Shown one piece after another: positions 7,448 to 14,019 of a stretch of 26,181 nt of DNA. Both the position numbers and the translations under genes were made by a program. This DNA comes from Selenomonadaceae bacterium UBA2897 (GTDB lineage: Bacteria; Bacillota; Negativicutes; Selenomonadales; Selenomonadaceae). The notes under the pieces were generated by a model. It was not told the DNA's origin. It was given only the letters and a program-made list of their open reading frames with translations, and did no database searches. Position 1 is the stretch's first letter. Every line of letters starts with the position of its first letter. The stretch is from contig DEDT01000053.1 in NCBI GenBank assembly GCA_002350105.1, positions 905-27,085 of the forward strand. The letters are read 5' to 3'.

Positions 7448-9121
7448 ATGGCAGAAACAGATTATCCGACTGTGGGAGACATGAATGCCGGATATTTGTT
7501 TGAGTTCAGGCAGGATGGCGTTTTTCTGACGGTTTATCCGCAGCACAGTGATGAGACGCTGTTCGAGCTGACAGACTTGCAGCAGATCCTGATGGATTAC
7601 AGCGTTGAGGACTACAATATCCTCGAGCTTGCCAAGACTGTACGCAGTGCCAATGGTGTGCCGGTCAAGCTGGCCGAGCACTTTATTGCTCCCGATGGTA
7701 AAGCATCATCACCTTCCCGCGCGAAAAAGGCGGGAGCAGAGGGAACTGAGGAAGAGGAAAAGGAACCGCAGCCGGCGGGAATCCTCGTGGATGTCAGCCG
7801 CGACAAGATGAGGGCTGTGATCCGCTATGATACCAAGGTAGGCACGTTGCTGCCCCAGCCGCAGGATATCTACGATGCTTTGTCGGAGCGAGGCATTGTC
7901 TTCGGTATCAAGCAGTCTGCCGTGGCAGAGGGTGTCAAAAAATTGGAGACCTTTGTCGTGGCTGAGGGCCAGCCGCCCATCCACGGCGAGAACGCCCGTG
8001 TGGAGAAAAAATATGATCTCGGCGTTATGGGGCATCCGGCTGTCGACCAGTACAACCGCGTCGACTACAAGAACATGAACCTTTTCGTGCTCGTGAAGAA
8101 GGGCACGCTGCTGGCCGAGCGCATCCCGCAGACGCAGGGCGTGCCGGGCATGGACGTCTTCGGCGTCAGCGTGGCGGCGCGCAATGGCCGACCTATCCCG
8201 ATGCCGAAGGGCAAGAATACCGAGGTGCGGGAAGAGAACAAGCTCTATGCCGCCATCGATGGCCAGATCGTCGAGCAGGGCTCAAAGATCATGGTTGACC
8301 CGCACCTCGTCATCAAGTCTGGTGTCGGTGTGGGCTCTGGCAATATCGATTTCACGGGCAGTGTCGAGGTACATGGTAACGTGGAGGCCGGTTTCGTCGT
8401 CAAGGCCACCGGTGATATCGAGGTCAAGGGTCTCGTCTCGGGCGATGTTACGGGTCGTAACGTCTTCGTCAGCGGTGGTATCAGCGGGCTGAACCGCGGT
8501 AAGGTAAAGGCAGAGGAAGACGTGCATGCGGCCTATGTCGAGAATGCGACAGTCGAGGCAGGCCGCGATATCGTGGTCTCGGATGTGGCTTTGCACTCGA
8601 CGCTGCGCGCGGGCAAGCGTATCGTTGCCATGGAGAAAAAGGGGGCGATTGTCGGTGGTAACGTAGCGGCCGGTGAAGCTATTGAAGCGAAGATGTTCGG
8701 CAATCCGGCTTTCGTGGTCACGCGCTTGTCCGTCGGTATCAACCCTGCCGTGCAGCAGGAATATAAAAATGCCTGTGAGGAGTACCGGGCGGATAAGACA
8801 CGCCTGCAGCAGATCGATGCTATGCTGAATACGCTGAGCAAGATCGATACGAGCAAGCTGCCGCCACTGCGCCTGGAGCAGATCAACAAACTGACGGTAT
8901 CGCGCTTCCCTCTGGCGGGCAAAATCAAGCGCACGGAGACGCGCATCAAGGAACTGGAAGAAGAGCTGGCCAAGATGGAGCACGGGCGCGTCAGCGTGTC
9001 GGATAAGATGTTCCCCGGCTGCCGTGTGACCATCAATGGCGTGATGCTGAATGTCCAGTCGGAGATCCAGCATTCGCGGCTGGATGTCAAGGACGATAAA
9101 GTGAGTATTGGCCCATATTAA
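7448..9121 (+). CDS. fapA: FapA / DUF342 flagellar assembly protein A
   Basis: This 557-residue DUF342-family protein has an N-terminal region of about 210 residues with a short charged, low-complexity insert near residue 100. A glycine-rich right-handed beta-helix region (about 280-420) follows, with repeats such as GSVEVHGNVEAGF and GDIEVKGLVSGDV. A coiled-coil stretch (about 440-520, including IKELEEELAKMEHG) precedes a small beta C-terminus. The family is linked to flagellar assembly and polar placement. I chose the ATG at 7448, 7 nt after GGGAGG. The ATG at 7442 is too close to that site. The 75 nt gap after fliA has no convincing terminator, so it probably stays in the operon. Confidence 0.88.
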   Translation: MAETDYPTVGDMNAGYLFEFRQDGVFLTVYPQHSDETLFELTDLQQILMDYSVEDYNILELAKTVRSANGVPVKLAEHFIAPDGKASSPSRAKKAGAEGTEEEEKEPQPAGILVDVSRDKMRAVIRYDTKVGTLLPQPQDIYDALSERGIVFGIKQSAVAEGVKKLETFVVAEGQPPIHGENARVEKKYDLGVMGHPAVDQYNRVDYKNMNLFVLVKKGTLLAERIPQTQGVPGMDVFGVSVAARNGRPIPMPKGKNTEVREENKLYAAIDGQIVEQGSKIMVDPHLVIKSGVGVGSGNIDFTGSVEVHGNVEAGFVVKATGDIEVKGLVSGDVTGRNVFVSGGISGLNRGKVKAEEDVHAAYVENATVEAGRDIVVSDVALHSTLRAGKRIVAMEKKGAIVGGNVAAGEAIEAKMFGNPAFVVTRLSVGINPAVQQEYKNACEEYRADKTRLQQIDAMLNTLSKIDTSKLPPLRLEQINKLTVSRFPLAGKIKRTETRIKELEEELAKMEHGRVSVSDKMFPGCRVTINGVMLNVQSEIQHSRLDVKDDKVSIGPY

Positions 9122-9149
9122 CTCTCGTGATGTAATGAGGTGAGCGGTT

Positions 9150-9482
9150 ATGGATGTAACGCCAGTCAGTCTGCAGATGATCGTGCCACGGGCGACCGAG
9201 GTGGGACAGGTACAGCACAACCTGAATCAGGCTGCGTCCCTGCAACAGGATTTTGAGGCCATGCGTGAGCAGGCCGATGCGAAGCTGAAGGAAACGCAGG
9301 TACGCAGCAAGGCCAATCCGGAGGATGGCCGTATCCGTGACGAACAGCAGCGCCAGCAGGGGCAGGGCTATCAGGGCGATGGCGGCCAGTCCCGCAAGGA
9401 ACAGGATGAAGAGACGGAGGAGACGGCCACGAGCTATGCCGTCGATCCGACACGCGGGCATCATCTGGATATCAGTTTGTGA
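9150..9482 (+). CDS. Small hydrophilic fla/che-operon protein, function unknown
   Basis: The 110-residue protein has no membrane segment or catalytic motif. It begins with a moderately ordered part (about 1-30, DVTPVSLQMIVPRATEVGQ), continues as a Gln/Glu/Arg-rich, probably disordered or helical stretch (about 40-95) and ends with GHHLDISL. From memory, short proteins with this plan (a structured start, a charged middle and a G-H-x-L/I-D-I C-terminus) recur in Firmicute motility operons next to fapA, but I cannot name a family. It lies 28 nt after fapA with AGGTGAG upstream. A flagellar role is inferred from location only. Confidence 0.72.
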   Translation: MDVTPVSLQMIVPRATEVGQVQHNLNQAASLQQDFEAMREQADAKLKETQVRSKANPEDGRIRDEQQRQQGQGYQGDGGQSRKEQDEETEETATSYAVDPTRGHHLDISL

Positions 9483-9525
9483 ATGGATAAAGCTGCGGCA
9501 GGCAGAGAGGGGTATTTAGGCGGTT

Positions 9526-10365
9526 ATGGTCACTGAGATTTTGGGCCTGCTGATTATCGTGGGCGCAGGTATTGTTTTTCTCGTGCGGTGGCAGATGCAC
9601 AGGACGCAGCGTCCTAAGCTGGAACAGCGGGAAATGCAGGTGTCTACGGCCAGGCTCAAGGAGGAACTGCAGCGATCCGGCGATGCGATCGTCAACCGCA
9701 TGAGCACCCATGTGAGCCAGCTGGAGAAGCTGATCAAGGATGCGGACGAGCGGGCGGCACAGCTTGACTCGCGTATCGCGGCCTGCAGGCGGTTGGAGGC
9801 AGAGCTGGAGCTGCGGTCTGCCGAGCTCTCGCAGCGCGCACAGCAGACCGTGGCCTCTGCCCGGATTGCGGCGTCGGCGGCCCGGCAGCCGCTGTCTCAG
9901 CCGACTATGCAGTCGCAGACCGCAGCACCGGCTCCCGACATGCTTGGTCATGCCGTGTCGATGGCCGAGCGCGTCGATGCGGAGGATTTCGCGCAGGTGT
10001 TGCATGACTCCATGCAGCGCGAGGAGGCGCAGGTGGAGCTGCCAACTGCAGCCGAGGTCATGGCTGACGCCGCTACGCCGCCGGCTGAGCAGACGGCGCC
10101 CACAACACAGGCTGCGATGCAGCAGGTGACGGATGTCGCAGAAGCCGTGTCGGAGCCTTTACCCATGGCGGAAGCAACGGCAGCAGAGCCGGAGGCAGAC
10201 GGGCAGGAGGAGCCCGGGACTTCGGCCGCTACCCGGGCACGGGCCTTGCTGCTGGCAGGCTACTCCATCGAGGATACGATGCGTGAGACTGGTCTGGGGC
10301 AGGGCGCTGTGCAGCTGATTCAGGAAATGAACCGCCATGCCATGGCCGAGGCAGATAAAGCATAA
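9526..10365 (+). CDS. SwrB-like / DUF6115-like membrane-anchored coiled-coil protein
   Basis: The 279-residue protein has one N-terminal membrane segment (about 4-22), then a long charged coiled coil (about 30-105), a Pro/Ala/Glu-rich spacer (about 120-235) and a compact C-terminal helix pair in ARALLLAGYSIEDTMRETGLGQGAVQLI. That C-terminal piece resembles the small domain at the end of SwrB-type and DUF2802/DUF6115 proteins. In Bacillus subtilis, swrB directly follows sigD at the end of the fla/che operon and promotes flagellar basal body maturation. This gene holds the equivalent terminal position, separated from sigma-28 only by fapA and a small gene. The SwrB link combines architecture, position and a short motif, so it is moderate evidence. 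The ribosome binding site (AGGCGG) is unusually close to the ATG. Confidence 0.72.
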   Translation: MVTEILGLLIIVGAGIVFLVRWQMHRTQRPKLEQREMQVSTARLKEELQRSGDAIVNRMSTHVSQLEKLIKDADERAAQLDSRIAACRRLEAELELRSAELSQRAQQTVASARIAASAARQPLSQPTMQSQTAAPAPDMLGHAVSMAERVDAEDFAQVLHDSMQREEAQVELPTAAEVMADAATPPAEQTAPTTQAAMQQVTDVAEAVSEPLPMAEATAAEPEADGQEEPGTSAATRARALLLAGYSIEDTMRETGLGQGAVQLIQEMNRHAMAEADKA

Positions 10366-10370
10366 AGCAG

Positions 10371-10415
10371 GATCGATGTTCCCATCAATGCATATGGGGA
10401 CATCGACCCTTTTTT
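10371..10415 (+). terminator. Intrinsic terminator ending the fla/che operon
   Basis: The arms GATCGATGTTCCCAT (10371-10385) and ATGGGGACATCGACC (10394-10408) pair over 15 positions, with one mismatch and one G-U pair and an 8-nt loop. They are followed by C and six T (10410-10415). The hairpin starts 6 nt after the SwrB-like stop codon. Confidence 0.92.
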
Positions 10416-10458
10416 ATCATATATCATCATTCGGGGAATCAAGGCCAGCCTGCAGGAG

Positions 10459-11511
10459 ATGGAGCAGGTATGCACCAACATGGCAGATGGCGACTTCCGC
10501 ATTACGGCGACGCAGTCTGATCGCGGTGATGAGTTTGGCTCTATGGAGAATAAACTCTACTCGATGCGCAGCCGCATGAATAAGCTCATGCGCCAGGTGC
10601 ACAGCTCGTCCGAGCAGATGGCTGCTGCCTCCGAGGAGCTCACGGCCAGCTCGAATCAGGCGGCCCAGGCTTCGACTCAGGTGGCTGAGTCGGCCAGCAA
10701 TATGGTGGACTCCGTGGAGAAGCAGCAGAGCTCCGTCGTCAGCAGCCATAAGTCGGTGAAGAAGGTCGATGAGGCTGTCGTCGAGGTACAGGAAGTCGTG
10801 GCCAAGGCCGTCGATAACCCGGCTGTCGTCGCGAAGCAGGCCCAGAGCGGCAACAAGTCCATCGATGATTCGGTGGCGAAGATCGAGAGTGTGGCGGAGA
10901 CTGTGCGCAGCTCGGCAGAGGTGGTCGACCGCCTCGGTGCCCGCTCGGAGGAGATCGGCGAGATCGTCGGCACGATTTCCTCCATCGCGGAGCAGACGAA
11001 CCTGCTGGCACTCAATGCCTCCATCGAGGCCGCGCGTGCCGGCGAACATGGCCGCGGCTTCACGGTCGTCGCTGAGGAAGTTGGCAAGCTGGCCAACGAG
11101 TCGCAGCGCTCGGCGGAGAAGATTGCGGGCCTGATCAAGAATATCCAGTCCGACACGGCACAGGCCGTTGCCTCCATGCAGGAAGGCCGCGAGGCCGTCA
11201 AGGTCGGCGCTGAGTCCGTCGAGGGCCTGCGCAGCATGTTCAAGAGCATCAACGAGCATGTGGGCAGCGTCTCCGAGCAGATTCAACATGTCTCGGACGC
11301 CGTGGAGAAGGTCGCCGACAGCGCGGAGATCATCACGAAGGGCGTAGCCAATATCGGCACGCACAGCGACAAGGTTTCCTCGCACATCCAGTCCGTCTCC
11401 GCCGCGACGGAGGAGCAATCCGCCTCGGCCGAGGAGATTGCCTCCGCCAGCGAGTCCCTGGCCAAGCTGGCCCAGGACCAGCAGCAAGCGCTCTCCTATT
11501 TCAAGTTCTAA
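10459..11511 (+). CDS. Methyl-accepting chemotaxis protein, N-terminally truncated (probable gene remnant)
   Basis: The open frame encodes the cytoplasmic part of an MCP: the end of a HAMP domain (NMADGDFR), methylation helices rich in E/Q/S/A, the conserved hairpin tip SSIAEQTNLLALNASIEAARAGEHGRGFTVV (written in part; about residues 173-203) and the C-terminal helix ending in SYFKF. Homology extends upstream of the ATG in the same frame (10411-10458), reading SYIIIRGIKASLQE, which looks like the end of TM2 and the start of HAMP. That stretch has no start codon and runs straight into the operon terminator. The periplasmic sensor, TM1 and most of TM2 are missing. No good ribosome binding site precedes the ATG at 10459. 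It is either a pseudogene or, less likely, a soluble receptor fragment. Confidence 0.8.
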   Translation: MEQVCTNMADGDFRITATQSDRGDEFGSMENKLYSMRSRMNKLMRQVHSSSEQMAAASEELTASSNQAAQASTQVAESASNMVDSVEKQQSSVVSSHKSVKKVDEAVVEVQEVVAKAVDNPAVVAKQAQSGNKSIDDSVAKIESVAETVRSSAEVVDRLGARSEEIGEIVGTISSIAEQTNLLALNASIEAARAGEHGRGFTVVAEEVGKLANESQRSAEKIAGLIKNIQSDTAQAVASMQEGREAVKVGAESVEGLRSMFKSINEHVGSVSEQIQHVSDAVEKVADSAEIITKGVANIGTHSDKVSSHIQSVSAATEEQSASAEEIASASESLAKLAQDQQQALSYFKF

Positions 11512-11558
11512 AAAGTGTCCTCTTTCCTGAGGCATAAAAACCAAAAGCCAAATCACAG

Positions 11559-11593
11559 AACTCGTGCTATACTGGATGTAGTACGAGTTTTTT
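11559..11593 (+). terminator. Palindrome copy 1: hairpin with T-tract, also contains an extended -10
   Basis: AACTCGTGCTA (11559-11569) and TAGTACGAGTT (11579-11589) pair over 11 bp with one G-U pair and a 9-nt loop, followed by T-rich sequence (six T at 11588-11593). It follows the MCP remnant and would work as a terminator. It also contains TGCTATACT (11566-11573 region), an extended -10 element, so it could instead be the promoter of the oxidoreductase 35 nt downstream. No good -35 is visible. A near-identical copy lies at 13860-13888. Confidence 0.6.
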
Positions 11594-11624
11594 GTTTTAG
11601 GCAAAAAAATGAGGGGATTACGTT

Positions 11625-12608
11625 ATGGAAAACAGGGTAAATTTCCGTTGGGCAACGCTGGGCGTCGGGGTAATTGGGCACCAGCTGGCAGAGGCGATGC
11701 AGGCGCTGGGCGGCAATCTCTATGCCGTCGGCAACCGCACGCATGAAAAGGCCGTGGCCTTTGCGCAGCAGTATGGCATCGGCAAGGTTTACGAGCGGCC
11801 GGAGGATATGTTCACCGACCCGGACGTCGACATCGTCTATCTCTCGACGCCGCACAACACGCATATCCAGTATCTCCGCCAGGCACTGGCGGCCGGCAAG
11901 CATGTGCTCTGCGAAAAGTCCATCACGCTGAACAGCGCTGAGCTCGAGGAGGCCGTCGCGCTGGCGCAGGCACATCAGGTGGTGCTCGCCGAGGCGCAGA
12001 CCATCTACCACATGCCCATCTATCGCGAGCTGGCCAGGCGGATTGACGCGGGGGAGTTCGGCCCGCTGAACGTCATCACGATGAACTTCGGCAGCTACAA
12101 GGATTACAACATGAAGAACCGCTTCTTCAACCGCAATCTGGCGGGCGGCGCGATGCTCGACATCGGCGTCTACGCGCTTTCCTTCGTGCGCTGGTTCATG
12201 GCCTCCTGCCCGACGGAAATGCTGACGCAGGTGAAATATGCGCCGACAGGCGTCGATGAGCAGGCGAGCCTGCTGCTCAGGAATAAAGAGGAGCAGATGG
12301 CCACCGTCATGCTTTCCCTGCACTCGAAGCAGCCGAAGCGCGGCACGCTCTCCTTTGATAAAGCCTACATCGAGCTCTACGAATATCCGCGCGGCGAAAA
12401 GGCCGTCATCACCTGGACGGCCGACGGCCATCAGGAAGAAATCCTCGCCGGCAGCACGGCCGAGGCCCTCCAGTACGAGGTGCTCGACATGGAAAAAGCC
12501 GTCGCCGGTGATCCGGCCATCATGCACCTCGACTACACGCGCGACGTCATGCAGCTCATGACCAAAGCGCGCAATACCTGGGGCATGAAGTATCCCGAGG
12601 AAGAGTAA
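11625..12608 (+). CDS. Gfo/Idh/MocA-family NAD(P)-dependent oxidoreductase
   Basis: The 327-residue protein has the N-terminal Rossmann fold with the dinucleotide motif GVGVIG (about 13-18) and the family CEKS segment with the lysine K98, equivalent to the EKP motif. The C-terminal alpha/beta domain contains AGGAMLDIGVYALSF, the typical substrate-side motif. Family members oxidise or reduce sugars, inositols or related polyols and dihydrodiols. The substrate cannot be told from sequence. The ATG has GAGGGG 8 nt upstream. The gene stands alone, between palindrome copy 1 and a strong bidirectional terminator, so it is probably monocistronic. Confidence 0.92.
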   Translation: MENRVNFRWATLGVGVIGHQLAEAMQALGGNLYAVGNRTHEKAVAFAQQYGIGKVYERPEDMFTDPDVDIVYLSTPHNTHIQYLRQALAAGKHVLCEKSITLNSAELEEAVALAQAHQVVLAEAQTIYHMPIYRELARRIDAGEFGPLNVITMNFGSYKDYNMKNRFFNRNLAGGAMLDIGVYALSFVRWFMASCPTEMLTQVKYAPTGVDEQASLLLRNKEEQMATVMLSLHSKQPKRGTLSFDKAYIELYEYPRGEKAVITWTADGHQEEILAGSTAEALQYEVLDMEKAVAGDPAIMHLDYTRDVMQLMTKARNTWGMKYPEEE

Positions 12609-12615
12609 ATCTAGC

Positions 12616-12659
12616 AAAAAAAATCCCTGGACGGCGCAAAAGCTGTTCAGGGATTTTTT
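12616..12659 (+). terminator. Strong terminator after the oxidoreductase, likely bidirectional
   Basis: The arms AAAAAATCCCTGGAC (about 12618-12632) and GTTCAGGGATTTTTT (12645-12659) pair over 15 bp with one G-U pair and a 12-nt loop. There are T-tracts on both strands, so transcription could stop in either direction. Confidence 0.93.
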
Positions 12660-12730
12660 GTTGGCAGATAGATATGCAGATATTCATGATCTACTTATAA
12701 AAAAGGACTCTTTTTCGTGCTCTGATGATT

Positions 12731-12760
12731 TTGTATGAAAAATAGCTGGACAATGATAAT
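12731..12760 (+). promoter_or_regulatory. Candidate promoter of the DUF3793-flavodoxin unit
   Basis: A weak -35, TTGTAT (12731-12736), lies 18 nt upstream of a -10-like GATAAT (12755-12760). The -10 would overlap the Fur box, as expected for repression. Confidence 0.45.
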
Positions 12761-12773
12761 GATATTTGTTATC
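12755..12773 (+). promoter_or_regulatory. Fur box
   Basis: GATAATGATATTTGTTATC matches the 19-bp Fur consensus GATAATGATAATCATTATC at 16 of 19 positions, counted by eye, and keeps the palindromic ends. It lies 50 nt upstream of the DUF3793 start and downstream of the oxidoreductase terminator, so it should control only the DUF3793-flavodoxin unit. It predicts repression by Fur-Fe(II) and induction in low iron. Confidence 0.8.
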
Positions 12774-12822
12774 ATATAAAAGGACATGATTGAGAATACT
12801 TATCTATTGGCAGGTGATTGAT

Positions 12823-13389
12823 TTGGGCAAAGAAGGTTTTGAACGGCTTATGGGCATACATGGTGCGCCTTTCCTCATGGGACTCCGGCCAGCATGTCTG
12901 TTGTCGTTTCAGCAGAGCAAGTTTACGGATTTTGAAGGTATGCTGGCGGAGTACCAGCACTGTTTCCAATGTAAGGGCATCGCCCAGTGCCGTCTGGCGG
13001 AGGGCGAAGAGTATGTGATGATTCTGTTCTACCGTTCGGCGGCTTTGGCGCGGATGCTGTGGCTGCCGGAGTCGGCGGCACTGCTGCAGGAACTGGGCTA
13101 TCCGGTGAAAGGCTCGTTGCACGATATGCTGGCCGAACTGAAATTCCGCATCAGTACGAACATGACGTTCCCGCATGAGATTGGCCTTTTCCTCGGCTAT
13201 CCCGTGGCGGATGTGCGCGGCTTCATGGAGCATCACGGACACGACTACAGCTGTAACGGCTATTGGAAGGTATATGCGAATGAGGCACAGGCGCGTGCCT
13301 TGTTTAATCTGTACACGAATTGCAGCCAGGCATTCTGTGAGCGCCTGGCACGGGGCGAGTCATTCCCCGAATTGGTACAGGCATTGTAG
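12823..13389 (+). CDS. DUF3793 family protein
   Basis: The 188-residue soluble protein of unknown biochemical function carries the DUF3793 features: an N-terminal GAPFLMGLRPACLLSF segment, LFYRSAALARML, the central FPHEIGLFLGYPVADVRGFMEHHG, and GYWKVYANEAQARALFNLYTNC with a trailing cysteine. Several cysteines (CFQCKGIAQC, and NCSQAFC at the C-terminus) could bind metal, but this is not shown. I chose the TTG at 12823 because AGGTGA at 12812-12817 lies 5 nt upstream. In-frame alternatives are TTG 12790, GTG 12814 and ATG 12850. A Fur box precedes it and a flavodoxin follows 16 nt later, which points to an iron-limitation role. Confidence 0.87.
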   Translation: MGKEGFERLMGIHGAPFLMGLRPACLLSFQQSKFTDFEGMLAEYQHCFQCKGIAQCRLAEGEEYVMILFYRSAALARMLWLPESAALLQELGYPVKGSLHDMLAELKFRISTNMTFPHEIGLFLGYPVADVRGFMEHHGHDYSCNGYWKVYANEAQARALFNLYTNCSQAFCERLARGESFPELVQAL

Positions 13390-13405
13390 AGAGGAGCTCA
13401 GCGAT

Positions 13406-13843
13406 ATGGTAAAAGTAGCTATCGTTTACTGGTCGGGTACTGGCAACACGCAGGCCATGGCACATGCCATCAAGGACGGAGTGGAGCGCAGCGGCAACGC
13501 TGTGGAAATTTTCGAGGTGGATCAGTTCCGCGTCGATGACTTCAAGGATTATCAGGGCTATATCTTCGGCTGCCCGGCTATGGGCGACGAGGTACTGGAG
13601 GAGGGCAGCTTCGAGCCGTTCTTCACTGCGGCAGAGAGTCACCTGAAGGACAAGCCCGTTGCGCTCTTTGGCTCCTACGGCTGGGGCGGCGGCGAGTGGA
13701 TGCGCACCTGGGCCGAGCGCACGCGCATGGACGGTGCTAAGCTTTACAATGATGGCCTCATCGTCGAGAACGGCCCCACTGATGATGATCTTAAAAACTG
13801 CGTAAAGCTGGGCGAAGAATTCGCCCGTAGTATTGAAGCGTAA
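13406..13843 (+). CDS. Flavodoxin
   Basis: The 145-residue short-chain flavodoxin is an FMN electron carrier that replaces ferredoxin when iron is scarce. The FMN phosphate loop SGTGNT is at residues 10-15. The isoalloxazine-binding loops are visible in GCPAMGDE (about 57-64) and in GSYGWGGGEWMRTWAER (about 87-103). A reading frame continues upstream to 13175, but GAGGAG at 13391-13396 fixes the ATG at 13406. The gene follows DUF3793 by 16 nt, so both should be transcribed from the Fur-box promoter. Confidence 0.93.
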   Translation: MVKVAIVYWSGTGNTQAMAHAIKDGVERSGNAVEIFEVDQFRVDDFKDYQGYIFGCPAMGDEVLEEGSFEPFFTAAESHLKDKPVALFGSYGWGGGEWMRTWAERTRMDGAKLYNDGLIVENGPTDDDLKNCVKLGEEFARSIEA

Positions 13844-13859
13844 AAAGAAAAATCATAGG

Positions 13860-13895
13860 ACTCGTGCTATACTAGGAGTAGCACGAGTTTTGTTT
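13860..13895 (+). terminator. Palindrome copy 2: hairpin with T-tract after flavodoxin
   Basis: ACTCGTGCTA (13860-13869) and TAGCACGAGT (13879-13888) pair perfectly over 10 bp with a 9-nt loop and are followed by TTTTGTTT. It lies 16 nt after the flavodoxin stop and may terminate that unit. Like copy 1 it includes TGCTATACT, an extended -10, so a promoter/operator role is equally possible. Confidence 0.6.
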
Positions 13896-13958
13896 ATCGG
13901 AAAGATCGACGCGCGCCTGGTGAAAATTGCGAACTTGCTCGGCATCAAGGAAGCATAA
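13890..13958 (+). pseudogene. Possible C-terminal remnant of an XRE-type HTH regulator
   Basis: In one frame this stretch reads LFIGKIDARLVKIANLLGIKEA and then stops. The part KIDARLVKIANLLGIKE resembles the last helix of an XRE/HTH_3 domain. There is no start codon with a ribosome binding site and no room for the rest of the fold. It begins right behind palindrome copy 2. The similarity is short and judged by eye, so this is a tentative call. Confidence 0.3.
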
Positions 13959-13963
13959 AGACA

Positions 13964-14001
13964 AAAGAAAATCCCGGAACGGCGTGGGCTGTTCCGGGAT
14001 T
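13964..14001 (-). terminator. Terminator of the polysaccharide deacetylase gene
   Basis: A perfect 11-bp inverted repeat, AATCCCGGAAC (13970-13980) and GTTCCGGGATT (13991-14001), has a 10-nt loop. The run of A on the + strand at 13965-13970 gives a T-tract when read on the - strand, 19 nt past the deacetylase stop. Confidence 0.9.
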
Positions 14002-14019
14002 GCTTGTCTCTATAGAAAG

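Noticed and set aside
13175..13405. Upstream extension of the flavodoxin frame into DUF3793
   Set aside because: The extension is in another frame of DUF3793. GAGGAG and the standard flavodoxin N-terminus fix the start at 13406.
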